A DNA stretch of 59,240 nucleotides from an uncultured Clostridia bacterium (GTDB taxonomy: Bacteria; Bacillota; Clostridia; Oscillospirales; Acutalibacteraceae): the NCBI GenBank assembly GCA_944380765.1, contig CALWIO010000010.1:1-59240 (forward strand), in the 5' to 3' direction. The notes under the pieces are model-generated. The model was not told the DNA's origin. It did no database searches and was given only the letters and a program-made list of their open reading frames with translations. Below, piece by piece: positions 25,272 through 34,013 of the stretch (within the stretch, counting starts at the first letter, position 1; each line of letters opens with the position of its first letter). A program made the position numbers and the translations under genes.

Positions 25272-26681
25272 ATGAAAAACGAGATAGTTTTGCTTAAAAA
25301 AAATATTTACCGTTCCACATCAATAATGTTTTTGGTGCAGCTTTTCGGAGCTTTGGGAGCGGGATTTTTCTTTGTTGTCCAGAATATTCTGGGAATTGAG
25401 CATATTCTTGACGCCGCCGAAAAGGGAAACGAGCAGATTTTGTGGTTTATCCTTTTCTGGGCGACCGACTTTTTCTTTGTGGCGTTTACGGCGGTAACGG
25501 CTTATCTCATCGCGGGACTTCCCGCTTTGTCGCCGGCTCTGGCGCTGAGCGTGTACTTCTGCCATTTTGCCGGCAATCCCGTGCCGGGAAACGAGATGTA
25601 TATTGCCTATTTCGCAACGCCTTTAAATAACGGCGGCGGCGTAAATATAGGCTATATGGGTTATTACATAATGGCGGTGTTTATGGCTCTGCTTATTAAA
25701 TATCTGTTTATCGGCTGGAACAGCGTAAAGCTCTCTCTCGGCAAAAAGTTGGACGGATTTATGGCGAAGCTGCGCGCCAAAATCAAGGCCATACCCGAAT
25801 CTTTCGGCGGAGTCGAGCTGCTTGAACAGGTTGACCTTATCGTGCTTGTGCTTATACTTCCGGTCGCTTCCTGCGCGCTTACCTTTTTGCTTATCCGTTA
25901 CGGAATACAGCTTCCTTTCGCGGCCCTCGGCGAAGCGCTTGTCGCCCCGCTTACGAGCCTTGCCGGTTCAAGCATTGTGCTTTGCGCCCTTGTAATGGGA
26001 CTTATGGTAGGCTTTGATTTGATAGGGCCCGTTTCAATGGCGGCGTTCTCGGTGTCAATAGCTATGCTCTTTGCCGGTGACGCGCGTTTTATGACAATCT
26101 ATTCCGCCTGCTTTATAACAATCGGCTGGGTGCCGCTTTTCGCGCTGATAATAAAAGGCTTTATTAAGAAAAAGACTTTCTGCCTTGATACCGACGACAC
26201 AAACCTTTCAGTCAGCGGACCTATCAACGCCTTTTTTGAAAATGTCAAGCTGACGGTGGCTTTCTCAATGGTTTACGCTTACAGAAGCCCCCTTACCATT
26301 ATCCCCGGATTTATGATAGGTTCGGCGGCGAGCGGACTCCTGACTGCTGTTTTCGGAATCGAAAATACCGCGTATCTGACCGAAATGCCCAAATACGGCA
26401 ACGGCTATACTTTCAGGGAACTGTTTGAGAGAGGAGACTATTACATTTCCTTTACTCTTCCGCTTCGCTCAGGCGACTGGCTTACCTGCCGCATACCCAT
26501 GTTCTTTATAATTCTCGCGGGCGCGGCGGTCGGAGGAGCCTCGGTAGTTCTCTTCCGCCATATCGCCTATAAGCGCCAGCTTAAACGCGGTACGGCTATT
26601 GAAACAAAGGGCGATATTGTTCTTGAAATGAGAAAATACGCCCAGACTCTGCATAAATCGGTAAAAAAGGCGGAGGAATAA
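25272..26681 (+). CDS. orphan PTS EIIC-like membrane protein
   Basis: A 469-residue membrane protein with about 9-10 hydrophobic segments. Its layout, with the GNPVPGNEMYIAYFATPLNNGGGVNIGYMG loop, LVMGLMVGFDLIGPVSMAAF and ENTAYLTEMPKYGNG, resembles PTS_EIIC_2/fructose-type EIIC permeases. No EIIA or EIIB domain, kinase or hydrolase is fused or adjacent, and the gene has its own promoter and terminator. It could transport a sugar with EIIB supplied elsewhere, or be an EIIC-derived transporter that works without phosphorylation. Family assignment is moderate because it rests on topology and a few motifs. Confidence 0.55.
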   Translation: MKNEIVLLKKNIYRSTSIMFLVQLFGALGAGFFFVVQNILGIEHILDAAEKGNEQILWFILFWATDFFFVAFTAVTAYLIAGLPALSPALALSVYFCHFAGNPVPGNEMYIAYFATPLNNGGGVNIGYMGYYIMAVFMALLIKYLFIGWNSVKLSLGKKLDGFMAKLRAKIKAIPESFGGVELLEQVDLIVLVLILPVASCALTFLLIRYGIQLPFAALGEALVAPLTSLAGSSIVLCALVMGLMVGFDLIGPVSMAAFSVSIAMLFAGDARFMTIYSACFITIGWVPLFALIIKGFIKKKTFCLDTDDTNLSVSGPINAFFENVKLTVAFSMVYAYRSPLTIIPGFMIGSAASGLLTAVFGIENTAYLTEMPKYGNGYTFRELFERGDYYISFTLPLRSGDWLTCRIPMFFIILAGAAVGGASVVLFRHIAYKRQLKRGTAIETKGDIVLEMRKYAQTLHKSVKKAEE

Positions 26682-26688
26682 TAAAATA

Positions 26689-26728
26689 AACGCGGAAAAT
26701 GCCAAGGTGCCTTCCGCGTTTTTATTTT
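26689..26728 (+). terminator. Rho-independent terminator
   Basis: The stem AACGCGGAA / TTCCGCGTT (9 bp) with a 14-nt loop that can itself pair (GGCACC-like) is followed by TTTATTTTTG. It ends the single-gene EIIC-like unit. Confidence 0.85.
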
Positions 26729-26732
26729 TGTA

Positions 26733-26760
26733 TTGAATTCCTACTGATTTTGTATTATAT
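26733..26760 (+). promoter_or_regulatory. promoter of the Rrf2 gene with a candidate operator
   Basis: TTGAAT (26733-26738) and TTATAT (26755-26760), 16 bp apart, form a plausible promoter. Between them lies TAC-N7-GTA (26742-26754), the same pattern that lies between the boxes of the iscS promoter at 30202-30214. This suggests autoregulation by the Rrf2 protein. Confidence 0.45.
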
Positions 26761-26800
26761 TATTAAAACAGAGAAAAATAAAGATCAGAGGTCTTGATAT

Positions 26801-27235
26801 ATGAAAATTTCAACAAAAGGAAGATATGCCCTGCGGCTGATGATGGACCTTGCCGTCAACGGGAACGGGGAGTATATTTCAATCAAAAGCGTGTCGCAAA
26901 GGCAGAATATAAGCGAAAAATATCTGGAGCAGATAATTAAGCTCCTCTCAAAGGAAAAGCTTGTTGAAAGCACAAGAGGCGCGCAGGGCGGCTACCGCCT
27001 TACCAGAAAGCCGGAGGATTATACCGTAGGCGAAATTTTAAGAGTGACCGAGGGCAGCCTTGCCCCCGTAGCCTGCCTTGAAACCGATGAGAATACCTGC
27101 GAGAACTGTATGGACTGCGTAACCCTTGAAATATGGCAGTGTATTCTTGACGCCGTAAATAAGGTGGTAGATTCAATAACCTTGCAGTATCTTGTGGACA
27201 AGCAGAAAGAAAAGGGGAACTGCGGGTGCTGTTAG
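26801..27235 (+). CDS. Rrf2-family transcriptional regulator (IscR-like)
   Basis: A 144-residue winged-helix regulator opening with the family's MKISTKGRYALRLMMDLA. A helix-turn-helix region (IKSVSQRQNISEKYLEQIIKLL) is followed by the wing segment STRGAQGGYRL. Three clustered cysteines (TCENCMDC, about residues 103-108, plus Cys94) fit the IscR cluster-ligand pattern, and the protein ends in CGCC, which is unusual. It probably senses Fe-S or cysteine status and controls the iscS-iscU genes nearby. It overlaps the next gene by 10 bp, so it is co-transcribed with the methionine synthase genes. CymR-type cysteine sensing is the alternative. Confidence 0.87.
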   Translation: MKISTKGRYALRLMMDLAVNGNGEYISIKSVSQRQNISEKYLEQIIKLLSKEKLVESTRGAQGGYRLTRKPEDYTVGEILRVTEGSLAPVACLETDENTCENCMDCVTLEIWQCILDAVNKVVDSITLQYLVDKQKEKGNCGCC

Positions 27236-27801
27236 AATACGATTTAAACGAGGTGCTGCGCTATTTAGGCTACCGCGGCGCTTCTGCCGACAGGCAGACT
27301 CTTGGTTTAATAGGGAGCGTTCATAAGGAGCTTTGCGAAGTCTGCTCACCGAAATACATTTTCAGGGAATATGAATTTCAGAAAACCGACAGCGCGCTTA
27401 CTATCAACGGCATAAGCTTTAAGAGCAAGAAGCTGTGCTCGCATTTAAAAAATTCGGATACCGTAGCGCTTTTCGCCGCCACTCTCGGTACTGGGGCGGA
27501 TACTTTGATAAAAAAATATTCCGTTTGTGATAAAGGCCGGGCGGCGGTAGCTCAGGCGACGGCCGCCTCAATGACCGAAACGCTGTGCGACATCGGCTGT
27601 ATGAAAATAAAGGAAAGCTGTTCCTGCGAAATTCGTCCCAGGTTCAGTCCGGGTTTCAGCGATTTGGAACTCAGCTCCCAGCGCGACTTTTTTAAATTGC
27701 TTGATGTGTCAAAAAGACTGGGAGTAACGCTGACTGAATCCTGTCTTATGGTACCCACAAAATCCGTTACGGCGTTCGTGGGAATAATTAAGGAGAAATA
27801 A
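27226..27801 (+). CDS. stand-alone MetH activation-domain protein
   Basis: A 191-residue protein resembling the C-terminal reactivation domain of cobalamin-dependent methionine synthase, which binds AdoMet and helps reductively methylate oxidised cob(II)alamin. The RPRFSPGFSDLELSSQRDFFKLLD region contains the conserved R-x-S-x-G-Y/F-type motif for AdoMet contact. The gene directly precedes metH, whose product lacks this domain, so activation is split onto a separate chain as in many Clostridia. The start is a GTG at 27226 with AAGGGG eight bases upstream, inside the end of the Rrf2 gene. Confidence 0.85.
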   Translation: MLLEYDLNEVLRYLGYRGASADRQTLGLIGSVHKELCEVCSPKYIFREYEFQKTDSALTINGISFKSKKLCSHLKNSDTVALFAATLGTGADTLIKKYSVCDKGRAAVAQATAASMTETLCDIGCMKIKESCSCEIRPRFSPGFSDLELSSQRDFFKLLDVSKRLGVTLTESCLMVPTKSVTAFVGIIKEK

Positions 27802-27803
27802 AT

Positions 27804-30164
27804 ATGAGCTTTTTGTCAAAATTCGGTAAGGAACTTATGTTCTTTGACGGAGCTATGGGAACAATGCTGCAAAAAAGCGGTATGGCGGCGGGCGAGCTGC
27901 CCGAAACGCTCAACCTCAGTAACCCTGAGCTCATCAAAAAAATACACGCCGCCTACTTAAACGCCGGCTGCGATATAATAACTACCAATACTTTCGGCGC
28001 CAACTCCCTTAAATTTTCCAATACTGCCGAAATTGTAAAAGCCGCCGTAAGCATTGCGAAAAAAGCAGCTTCGGAAGCGGGCGGGGAGCGCTTTGCCGCT
28101 CTGGATATAGGGCCTCTCGGCAAGCTCTTAAAACCTTTCGGAGATTTGGATTTTGAAGAAGCGTACAGCCTTTTTGCCGAAACCGCGAAGGCGGGCGAAA
28201 GCGCGGGCGCCGACCTTATTCTTATCGAAACCATGGGCGATTTGTACGAGGCGAAATCCGCTTTGCTTGCCGCTAAGGAAAATACATCTCTGCCCGTTTT
28301 AGTGTCGCTTATTTTTGATGAAAAAGGCAAGCTGCTCACAGGCGCAGATGTTAAAACGGCCGTCTTTACTATGGAAGCTCTCGGAGCAGACGGAGTGGGC
28401 GTAAACTGCGGACTCGGGCCGGACAGCATGAGCCTTATAGCCGCCGAGATGGTAAAATATTGCTCGGTACCCGTATTTTCACAGCCCAACGCGGGACTTC
28501 CCGTCTGCGTAAACGGCGAAACGGTTTATAATGTTTTTCCGGAGGATTTCGCTCAGAAAGAGCTTGAAACCGTAAGGGTGGGCGCGGCCGCGGTAGGCGG
28601 CTGCTGCGGAACAACCCCCGAGCATATAAAAGCGACGGTCCATCTTTGTAAAGGCGAAAAATTAAAACCGGTAATAAAGAAAAACTACACCGCGGTTACC
28701 TCGTATTCAAAGTGCGTTCTTTTAGGCGAAAAACCGGTTGTAATAGGCGAAAGAATAAACCCCACCGGCAAAAAGCTGATGAAAGAGGCGCTCAGAAAAG
28801 GCGATATGGACTATATTCTCAACGAGGGTATCGCCCAGTCGGAACTAGGAGCGCATATTCTTGATGTCAATGTAGGTCTGCCTGAAATTGACGAAAGCGA
28901 AACCTTAAAAAACGCCGTGCTGGGGCTTCAAAGCATTTCCGACTTGCCCTTGCAGCTTGATACATCAGATGTTTCCGCTATGGAAACTGCAATGCGCTTT
29001 TACAACGGCAAACCGCTGATAAATTCGGTCAACGGCAAGGAGTCCTCAATGAGTGCCGTTTTCCCGCTCGTAAAAAAATACGGCGGAGTCACCGTCTGCC
29101 TCACTCTTGACGAGAACGGCATACCCGAAACCGCCGCCGGAAGGGTTGAAATAGCAAAAAAGATAATAAAAACCGCCGAAAGCTACGGCATTGACAAAAA
29201 AGATCTGGTAATCGACACCCTTTGTATGACCGTCAGCACGGGAGCGGACAACGCGAAAGTCACCCTTGAAGCCATGAAAAGAATAAGAAACGAGCTTTCC
29301 GTCAATACGGTTCTGGGCGTTTCCAATGTTTCTTTCGGACTTCCGGCGAGGGAAAACCTTAATACGGCGTTCTTTACGCTCGCGCTTGAAAACGGACTCA
29401 GCGCCGGTATAATCAACCCGAAAAGTCAGGCTATGATGAACGCCTATTACTCATACTGCGCTTTAAAGGGATTCGATACCGATTTTAAAGAGTATATTGC
29501 CGGCGTTTCCGAAATCAAAAAAGAGGCGGAAATACCTGCCGGCAGCGCGGACTTGAAAACAGCGGTAATCAAGGGGCTTAAAGAGCAGGCGGGCAGGCTT
29601 ACGCAAAAAGAGCTTGAAAATAAATCGCCTATGGAAATTATCAATGAAATACTTATTCCCGCGCTTGATGAAGTCGGAAAGGGCTTTGAGCAAAACACCG
29701 TGTTCCTCCCCGGACTTTTAATGAGCGCCGAAACAGCCTCGGCGAGCTTTGAAGCGCTGAAAATAGAGATAGCTAAAAACGGCTCTCAGGATGAAAAAAA
29801 GGGCAAAATCGTAATCGCCACCGTCAAGGGGGATATACACGATATAGGCAAAAACATAGTTAAGGTACTGCTCGAAAATTACGGCTTTGATGTAATTGAT
29901 ATGGGCAAAGATGTGGAGCCTCAGGCGATAGTCGATACGGTTAAAAAAGAAAACGCCCGCCTTGTAGGGCTCAGCGCGCTTATGACCACCACCGTGCCGG
30001 CTATGGAGGAAACCATAAGGCTTTTAAAGGAACAGACTGAGGGCGTGAGCGTAATGGTGGGCGGAGCCGTGCTGACTCAGGAGTACGCCGATATGATAGG
30101 CGCTCAGTTTTACGGTAAGGACGCCATGTCCTCCGTCAGATATGCCGAAAAATTCTTTAAATAA
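27804..30164 (+). CDS. metH: cobalamin-dependent methionine synthase, lacking the activation domain
   Basis: A 786-residue MetH that transfers a methyl group from methyltetrahydrofolate to homocysteine through cobalamin. Domains in order: homocysteine-binding barrel (1-290) with zinc cysteines in GVNCGLGP and GGCCGTTPEH; pterin-binding barrel (about 310-565; GERINPTGKKLM); four-helix cap (about 575-665); and the B12 domain (about 670-786), where DIHDIGKNIV supplies the cobalt-ligating His. The usual activation domain is absent and is encoded just upstream. AAGGAG precedes the ATG and the upstream stop is 2 bp away. It is in the same operon as the Rrf2 regulator. Confidence 0.93.
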   Translation: MSFLSKFGKELMFFDGAMGTMLQKSGMAAGELPETLNLSNPELIKKIHAAYLNAGCDIITTNTFGANSLKFSNTAEIVKAAVSIAKKAASEAGGERFAALDIGPLGKLLKPFGDLDFEEAYSLFAETAKAGESAGADLILIETMGDLYEAKSALLAAKENTSLPVLVSLIFDEKGKLLTGADVKTAVFTMEALGADGVGVNCGLGPDSMSLIAAEMVKYCSVPVFSQPNAGLPVCVNGETVYNVFPEDFAQKELETVRVGAAAVGGCCGTTPEHIKATVHLCKGEKLKPVIKKNYTAVTSYSKCVLLGEKPVVIGERINPTGKKLMKEALRKGDMDYILNEGIAQSELGAHILDVNVGLPEIDESETLKNAVLGLQSISDLPLQLDTSDVSAMETAMRFYNGKPLINSVNGKESSMSAVFPLVKKYGGVTVCLTLDENGIPETAAGRVEIAKKIIKTAESYGIDKKDLVIDTLCMTVSTGADNAKVTLEAMKRIRNELSVNTVLGVSNVSFGLPARENLNTAFFTLALENGLSAGIINPKSQAMMNAYYSYCALKGFDTDFKEYIAGVSEIKKEAEIPAGSADLKTAVIKGLKEQAGRLTQKELENKSPMEIINEILIPALDEVGKGFEQNTVFLPGLLMSAETASASFEALKIEIAKNGSQDEKKGKIVIATVKGDIHDIGKNIVKVLLENYGFDVIDMGKDVEPQAIVDTVKKENARLVGLSALMTTTVPAMEETIRLLKEQTEGVSVMVGGAVLTQEYADMIGAQFYGKDAMSSVRYAEKFFK

Positions 30165-30189
30165 GGCGCAATTTTGACTTTTGTTATAA

Positions 30190-30218
30190 TTGACAAATTC
30201 ATACCTGTGGAGTATGAT
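30190..30218 (+). promoter_or_regulatory. iscS promoter with a candidate Rrf2 operator
   Basis: A perfect TTGACA (30190-30195), 17 bp, TATGAT (30213-30218). The spacer holds the imperfect palindrome ATACC-TGTGG-AGTAT (30201-30215). Its TAC-N7-GTA core also occurs in the Rrf2 gene promoter. A protein bound here would block RNA polymerase, which fits repression of the cluster-assembly genes. Confidence 0.65.
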
Positions 30219-30278
30219 ATTGTTGAATTCATAGTAATTTAGTGTGAAATACAAATATAAACGAAACGAGATGTTGTT

Positions 30279-31460
30279 ATGAAGGTCTATGCCGATAACG
30301 CGGCTACAACTAAAATATCAAAAACAGCGCTTGACGCAATGCTTCCGTGCTATACGCAGATTTACGGAAACCCGTCAAGTTTGCATACGGTAGGGCAGGA
30401 GGCTTTCCACGCCCTGCGTGACGCGCGCAGAACAGTTGCCGAGTGCTTAGGCTGTGAAAGCGACGAGGTATTCTTCACTTCCGGCGGCAGCGAGAGCGAC
30501 AACTGGGCAATCAGAGGAATAGCTCTGGCTATGGCAAAAAAAGGCAAAAAGCATATCATCAGCACAAAATTTGAGCATCACGCTGTGCTGCATACGCTTA
30601 ACAAGCTTGAAAAAGAGGGCTTCAGCGTAACGCTTCTTGATGTTTACGAAAACGGAATTGTGCGCGTTGAGGATTTGAAAAATGCCATACGCGACGACAC
30701 CGCCCTTGTGACGATAATGTACGCCAATAACGAAATAGGAACTATTCAGCCCATAAGGGAAATCGGCGCGGTGTGCCGTGAAAAGGGCGTTTTGTTCCAT
30801 ACAGACGCGGTACAGGCGGTAGGCCATATTCCCGTTGATGTAAAAGCGGATAATATCGACCTTTTATCACTTTCCGGCCATAAATTCCACGGCCCTAAGG
30901 GAGTAGGCGCGCTTTACTGCAAAAAGGGCATAAGATTTGAAAACCTTATCGAGGGCGGCGCGCAGGAGAGCAACCGCCGCGCGGGTACGGAAAATGTCCC
31001 CGGAATAGTCGGAATGGCGGCAGCTTTGAAAGAGGCCTGCGACAATATGGAAAAAAACGCCGAAAAGCTCGTTGCCATGCGCGAGCAGCTTATAAACGGG
31101 ATACTCAAAATCGACAGAAGCCGCATAAACGGCGACCGTGTTAACAGACTTCCCGGCAATGTCAGCGCCTGCTTTGAGGGCGTTGAGGGCGAGTCGCTTC
31201 TTTTGTATCTCGACCTTGCCGGAATAAGCGCTTCGTCAGGTTCCGCATGCACATCGGGCTCCCTTGACCCGAGCCATGTGCTTCTCTCAATCGGACTGCC
31301 TCACGAGGTGGCTCACGGCTCGCTTCGCCTCAGCCTTTGCGAGGAGAATACTCCCGAGCAGATGGACTATATACTCTCGCAGCTTCCCGGAATAATCGAC
31401 CGTCTGCGCGATATGTCGCCGCTGTGGGAAAAAATACAGAAAGAAAGCAATTCAAAATAA
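30279..31460 (+). CDS. iscS: cysteine desulfurase (IscS/NifS)
   Basis: A 393-residue PLP enzyme that takes sulfur from cysteine as an enzyme persulfide. The PLP lysine is Lys202 ([11 protein letters not shown]) and the persulfide cysteine is Cys324 ([10 protein letters not shown]). Also visible are the N-terminal [11 protein letters not shown] and [13 protein letters not shown]. The next gene encodes the IscU scaffold and mnmA lies three genes on, so this one enzyme probably feeds both Fe-S assembly and tRNA thiolation. The ribosome-binding site is weak (GAGATG). The gene has its own promoter 61 bp upstream. Confidence 0.93.
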   Translation: MKVYADNAATTKISKTALDAMLPCYTQIYGNPSSLHTVGQEAFHALRDARRTVAECLGCESDEVFFTSGGSESDNWAIRGIALAMAKKGKKHIISTKFEHHAVLHTLNKLEKEGFSVTLLDVYENGIVRVEDLKNAIRDDTALVTIMYANNEIGTIQPIREIGAVCREKGVLFHTDAVQAVGHIPVDVKADNIDLLSLSGHKFHGPKGVGALYCKKGIRFENLIEGGAQESNRRAGTENVPGIVGMAAALKEACDNMEKNAEKLVAMREQLINGILKIDRSRINGDRVNRLPGNVSACFEGVEGESLLLYLDLAGISASSGSACTSGSLDPSHVLLSIGLPHEVAHGSLRLSLCEENTPEQMDYILSQLPGIIDRLRDMSPLWEKIQKESNSK

Positions 31461-31480
31461 ATTAAAAGAGGTAACGCAAA

Positions 31481-31903
31481 ATGGAATATTCAGAGAAAGT
31501 AATGGAACATTTCGTTCATCCCCACAATGTAGGAAAAATTGAGGACGCCGACGGCGTAGGCGAGGTAGGCAACGCCAAGTGCGGAGATATAATGAAAATG
31601 TATCTCAAAATAAACGACGGCGTTATAACCGATGTAAAGTTTAATACCTACGGCTGCGCTTCCGCTATCGCCACAAGCTCAATAGCGACCGATATGATTA
31701 AGGGCAAGCCTTTAAGCGAGGCGCTCAAACTCACGAACAAAGCGGTTGTCGAGGCTCTTGACGGACTTCCCGCCGTTAAAATTCACTGCTCCGTGCTTGC
31801 CGAGCAGGCTATAAAAGCCGCGGTTAAGGACTATTACGAAAAAAACGGCATTGAGTATGACGAGGCGGACTTCCATTTTAACGAGGAGCACCACCATATC
31901 TGA
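31481..31903 (+). CDS. iscU: Fe-S cluster scaffold (IscU/NifU N-terminal type)
   Basis: A 140-residue scaffold on which 2Fe-2S and 4Fe-4S clusters are built. The three ligand cysteines are Cys34 (NAKCGD), Cys59 (TYGCASA) and the one in KIHCSVLAEQA. The aspartate after Cys34 is present. The N-terminus MEYSEKVMEHFVHPHNVG is typical of the Clostridial NifU-like scaffold encoded beside NifS/IscS. The C-terminal tail EEHHHI is His-rich. AGAGG precedes the ATG, and the gene follows iscS by 20 bp. Confidence 0.92.
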   Translation: MEYSEKVMEHFVHPHNVGKIEDADGVGEVGNAKCGDIMKMYLKINDGVITDVKFNTYGCASAIATSSIATDMIKGKPLSEALKLTNKAVVEALDGLPAVKIHCSVLAEQAIKAAVKDYYEKNGIEYDEADFHFNEEHHHI

Positions 31904-31961
31904 AAAAAGAAAGGATAAGGCGGCAGCGCAAATATTATTTTAATACCGCCCGGCTTAAAGT

Positions 31962-32879
31962 ATGACGATTAAAGAAATGCAGGAGCAAATCCTGCGCCTG
32001 AAAAAAGAAAAGGACATCTGCATTCTCGCGCACAGCTATGTTGCCCGCGAGATAATTGAAACTGCCGACTTTACGGGCGACAGCTTTCAGCTGAGCGTGC
32101 TCGCTGAGACCGCGCCCCAAAAGACCGTTATAATGTGCGGCGTGCGCTTTATGGCTGAAACCGTAAAAATCCTCTCTCCCGAAAAAACGGTGATACTCTC
32201 AAACCCGGTCGCAGGCTGCCCTATGGCGGAGCAGATGGATAAGCAGCTTATCTCTCAGGTTAAAAAGGAGTATCCCGACTATACCGTTGTGGCGTATGTC
32301 AATACCACCGCGGCGCTCAAAACCGTGTGCGATGTGTGCGTAACATCGTCTTCGGCGGTAAAAATCGTAAGCAAAATAGATAACGATAAAATTTTATTTA
32401 TACCCGACTGCAATCTCGGCGCCTATGTGGCCGGGCAGCTCCCCGAAAAGAAAATCAAGCTGTTAAACGGCGGCTGCCCCATTCACGCGCGTATGACCGA
32501 AAAAGATGTTAAGGCGGCTAAGGCTCTTCACCCGGACGCGCTTTTGCTTGTTCACCCCGAGTGCAGACCCGAGGTTGTAAAAAACGCCGATTTTATAGGC
32601 TCAACCTCGGCTATTATGAACTATGCAAAGCAAAGTGATGCCAGAGAGTTTATTATAGGCACGGAAATCAGCATAGCGGAGCATTTGCAGTATGAATGTC
32701 CCGAAAAACGCTTCTATCCTCTTTCAAAGGAGCTTATATGCTCAAATATGAAAGCCACAACTCTTGTCGATTTGTATGACTGCGTGCTCGGCAGGGGCGG
32801 CGAGGAGATTAAGCTGGACGAACAGACCGTCAGGAACGCCCGCAAGTGCATTGATATGATGATAAAACTCGGTGGGTGA
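31962..32879 (+). CDS. nadA: quinolinate synthase
   Basis: A 305-residue NadA, which condenses iminoaspartate with dihydroxyacetone phosphate to quinolinate in NAD synthesis and needs a 4Fe-4S cluster. Cluster-candidate cysteines lie in CGVRFMAE (Cys59), GGCPIHARM, HPECRPEV and the C-terminal CSNMKATT. The N-terminal LAHSYVAREI and DFTGDSFQLS are family motifs. The nadB and nadC genes usually found beside it are missing from the window. Its position behind iscS-iscU suggests a cluster-supply grouping. The ribosome-binding site is weak. The TGA lies one base before the mnmA ATG. Confidence 0.9.
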   Translation: MTIKEMQEQILRLKKEKDICILAHSYVAREIIETADFTGDSFQLSVLAETAPQKTVIMCGVRFMAETVKILSPEKTVILSNPVAGCPMAEQMDKQLISQVKKEYPDYTVVAYVNTTAALKTVCDVCVTSSSAVKIVSKIDNDKILFIPDCNLGAYVAGQLPEKKIKLLNGGCPIHARMTEKDVKAAKALHPDALLLVHPECRPEVVKNADFIGSTSAIMNYAKQSDAREFIIGTEISIAEHLQYECPEKRFYPLSKELICSNMKATTLVDLYDCVLGRGGEEIKLDEQTVRNARKCIDMMIKLGG

Positions 32880-32880
32880 T

Positions 32881-33912
32881 ATGGGCAAAAAAGCGGTAAT
32901 TGCGATGAGCGGGGGAGTTGACAGCTCCGTTGCCGCTCTGCTCATGTTAAAAAAAGGGTATGACTGCCGCGGCGTGACCATGCTGCTGCACGGGGGCGAA
33001 AATATCGCCGACGCCGGAAAAGTATGCCAAAGGCTTAATATGCCTTTTTCCGTTATGGATTTCAAAAGCGATTTTGAAAAATATGTTATCAATGATTTTA
33101 TAAGCTGCTATGAAAACGGCAAAACGCCAAACCCCTGCGTTGAGTGCAACAGAGAGCTAAAATTCGGCAGACTTATGGAAGTCACGAAAAATGCCGGCGG
33201 CGATTTTCTTGTTACCGGGCATTACGCCAAAACCGCTTTTGATGAAAACAGCGGCAGGTATCTCTTGAAAAAAGCCGAGGATTCGCAAAAGGACCAGAGT
33301 TATTTTCTTTATATGCTCACGCAGGAACAGCTTTCGCGGGTTGCTTTTCCCTTAGGTGAGTTTACCAAACCGCAGATACGGCGTATCGCCGAAGAAAACG
33401 GCTTTGTCAACGCCGCAAAAAAGGACAGCCAGGATATTTGCTTTGTTCCGGGCGGCGATTACGCGGCGTTTATTGAGGATTATACAAAAAAGCGCTTCCC
33501 CAAGGGCTTTTTCACCGATAAAAACGGGAATGTCATGGGTGAGCATAAGGGCATAATACACTATACGGTAGGTCAGCGCAAGGGACTCGGAGCAGCTTTC
33601 GGAAAGCCCGTTTATGTCTGCGGAATAGATACTTGTGAAAACCGCGTGATATTGGGCGAAAACGAGGATTTGTTTACCGACACTGTAACGGCCGACAGCA
33701 TAAATATCATCTCAAAGCCCGATATTTTCGAGCCTATAAGAGTCTTTGCAAAAATCAGGTACCGCCATAACGCCCAGCCCGCTCTCGCCTGGCAGACCGA
33801 AGAGGGACTGCTCAAAGTAAAATTTGACGAGCCCCAGAGAGCCGTTACAAAAGGGCAGTCGGTTGTCCTGTATGACGGCGATACGGTAGTGGGCGGCGGA
33901 AAAATAATATGA
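32881..33912 (+). CDS. mnmA: tRNA 2-thiouridylase MnmA
   Basis: A 343-residue enzyme that thiolates U34 of the Lys, Glu and Gln tRNAs, using sulfur relayed from IscS. The N-terminal PP-loop is AMSGGVDSSVAALL. The catalytic cysteines are Cys89 (VECNRELKFG) and Cys187 (QDICFVPGG). GQRKGLG and the C-terminal beta-barrel region follow. The chosen ATG at 32881 follows GGTGGG closely; a GTG at 32872, inside nadA, would add three residues. The iscS gene is nearby, and a tRNA-Gln(TTG), one of the expected substrates, is encoded at 58.8 kb. Confidence 0.92.
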   Translation: MGKKAVIAMSGGVDSSVAALLMLKKGYDCRGVTMLLHGGENIADAGKVCQRLNMPFSVMDFKSDFEKYVINDFISCYENGKTPNPCVECNRELKFGRLMEVTKNAGGDFLVTGHYAKTAFDENSGRYLLKKAEDSQKDQSYFLYMLTQEQLSRVAFPLGEFTKPQIRRIAEENGFVNAAKKDSQDICFVPGGDYAAFIEDYTKKRFPKGFFTDKNGNVMGEHKGIIHYTVGQRKGLGAAFGKPVYVCGIDTCENRVILGENEDLFTDTVTADSINIISKPDIFEPIRVFAKIRYRHNAQPALAWQTEEGLLKVKFDEPQRAVTKGQSVVLYDGDTVVGGGKII

Positions 33913-33917
33913 ATATA

Positions 33918-33949
33918 AAGAACAGCGCAATAGAGCTGTTCTTTTTTTG
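33918..33949 (+). terminator. terminator after mnmA
   Basis: The stem AAGAACAGC / GCTGTTCTT (9 bp) with an 8-nt loop is followed by TTTTTG. It closes the iscS-iscU-nadA-mnmA operon and rules out a translation start at 33909 for the next gene. Confidence 0.88.
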
Positions 33950-33978
33950 TTGCAAAAAATTCCGGCGTCTGTTAATAT
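33950..33978 (+). promoter_or_regulatory. sigma-A promoter of the beta-mannosidase gene
   Basis: TTGCAA (33950-33955), 17 bp, TAATAT (33973-33978), 35 bp before the start codon. It directly abuts the upstream terminator. Confidence 0.7.
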
Positions 33979-34013
33979 ATTGTAAAGAATATTTTTGCGT
34001 CAGGGGATTTAAA

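Noticed and set aside
27953..28489. 178-codon minus-strand frame inside metH
   Set aside because: It is a shadow of the metH reading frame, with a serine-rich, low-quality sequence and no ribosome-binding site. The plus-strand protein is clearly conserved.
33909..34013. Extended N-terminus for the beta-mannosidase starting at 33909
   Set aside because: It would place the start upstream of a clear terminator and promoter. The ATG at 34014 has a good ribosome-binding site and matches the family start.
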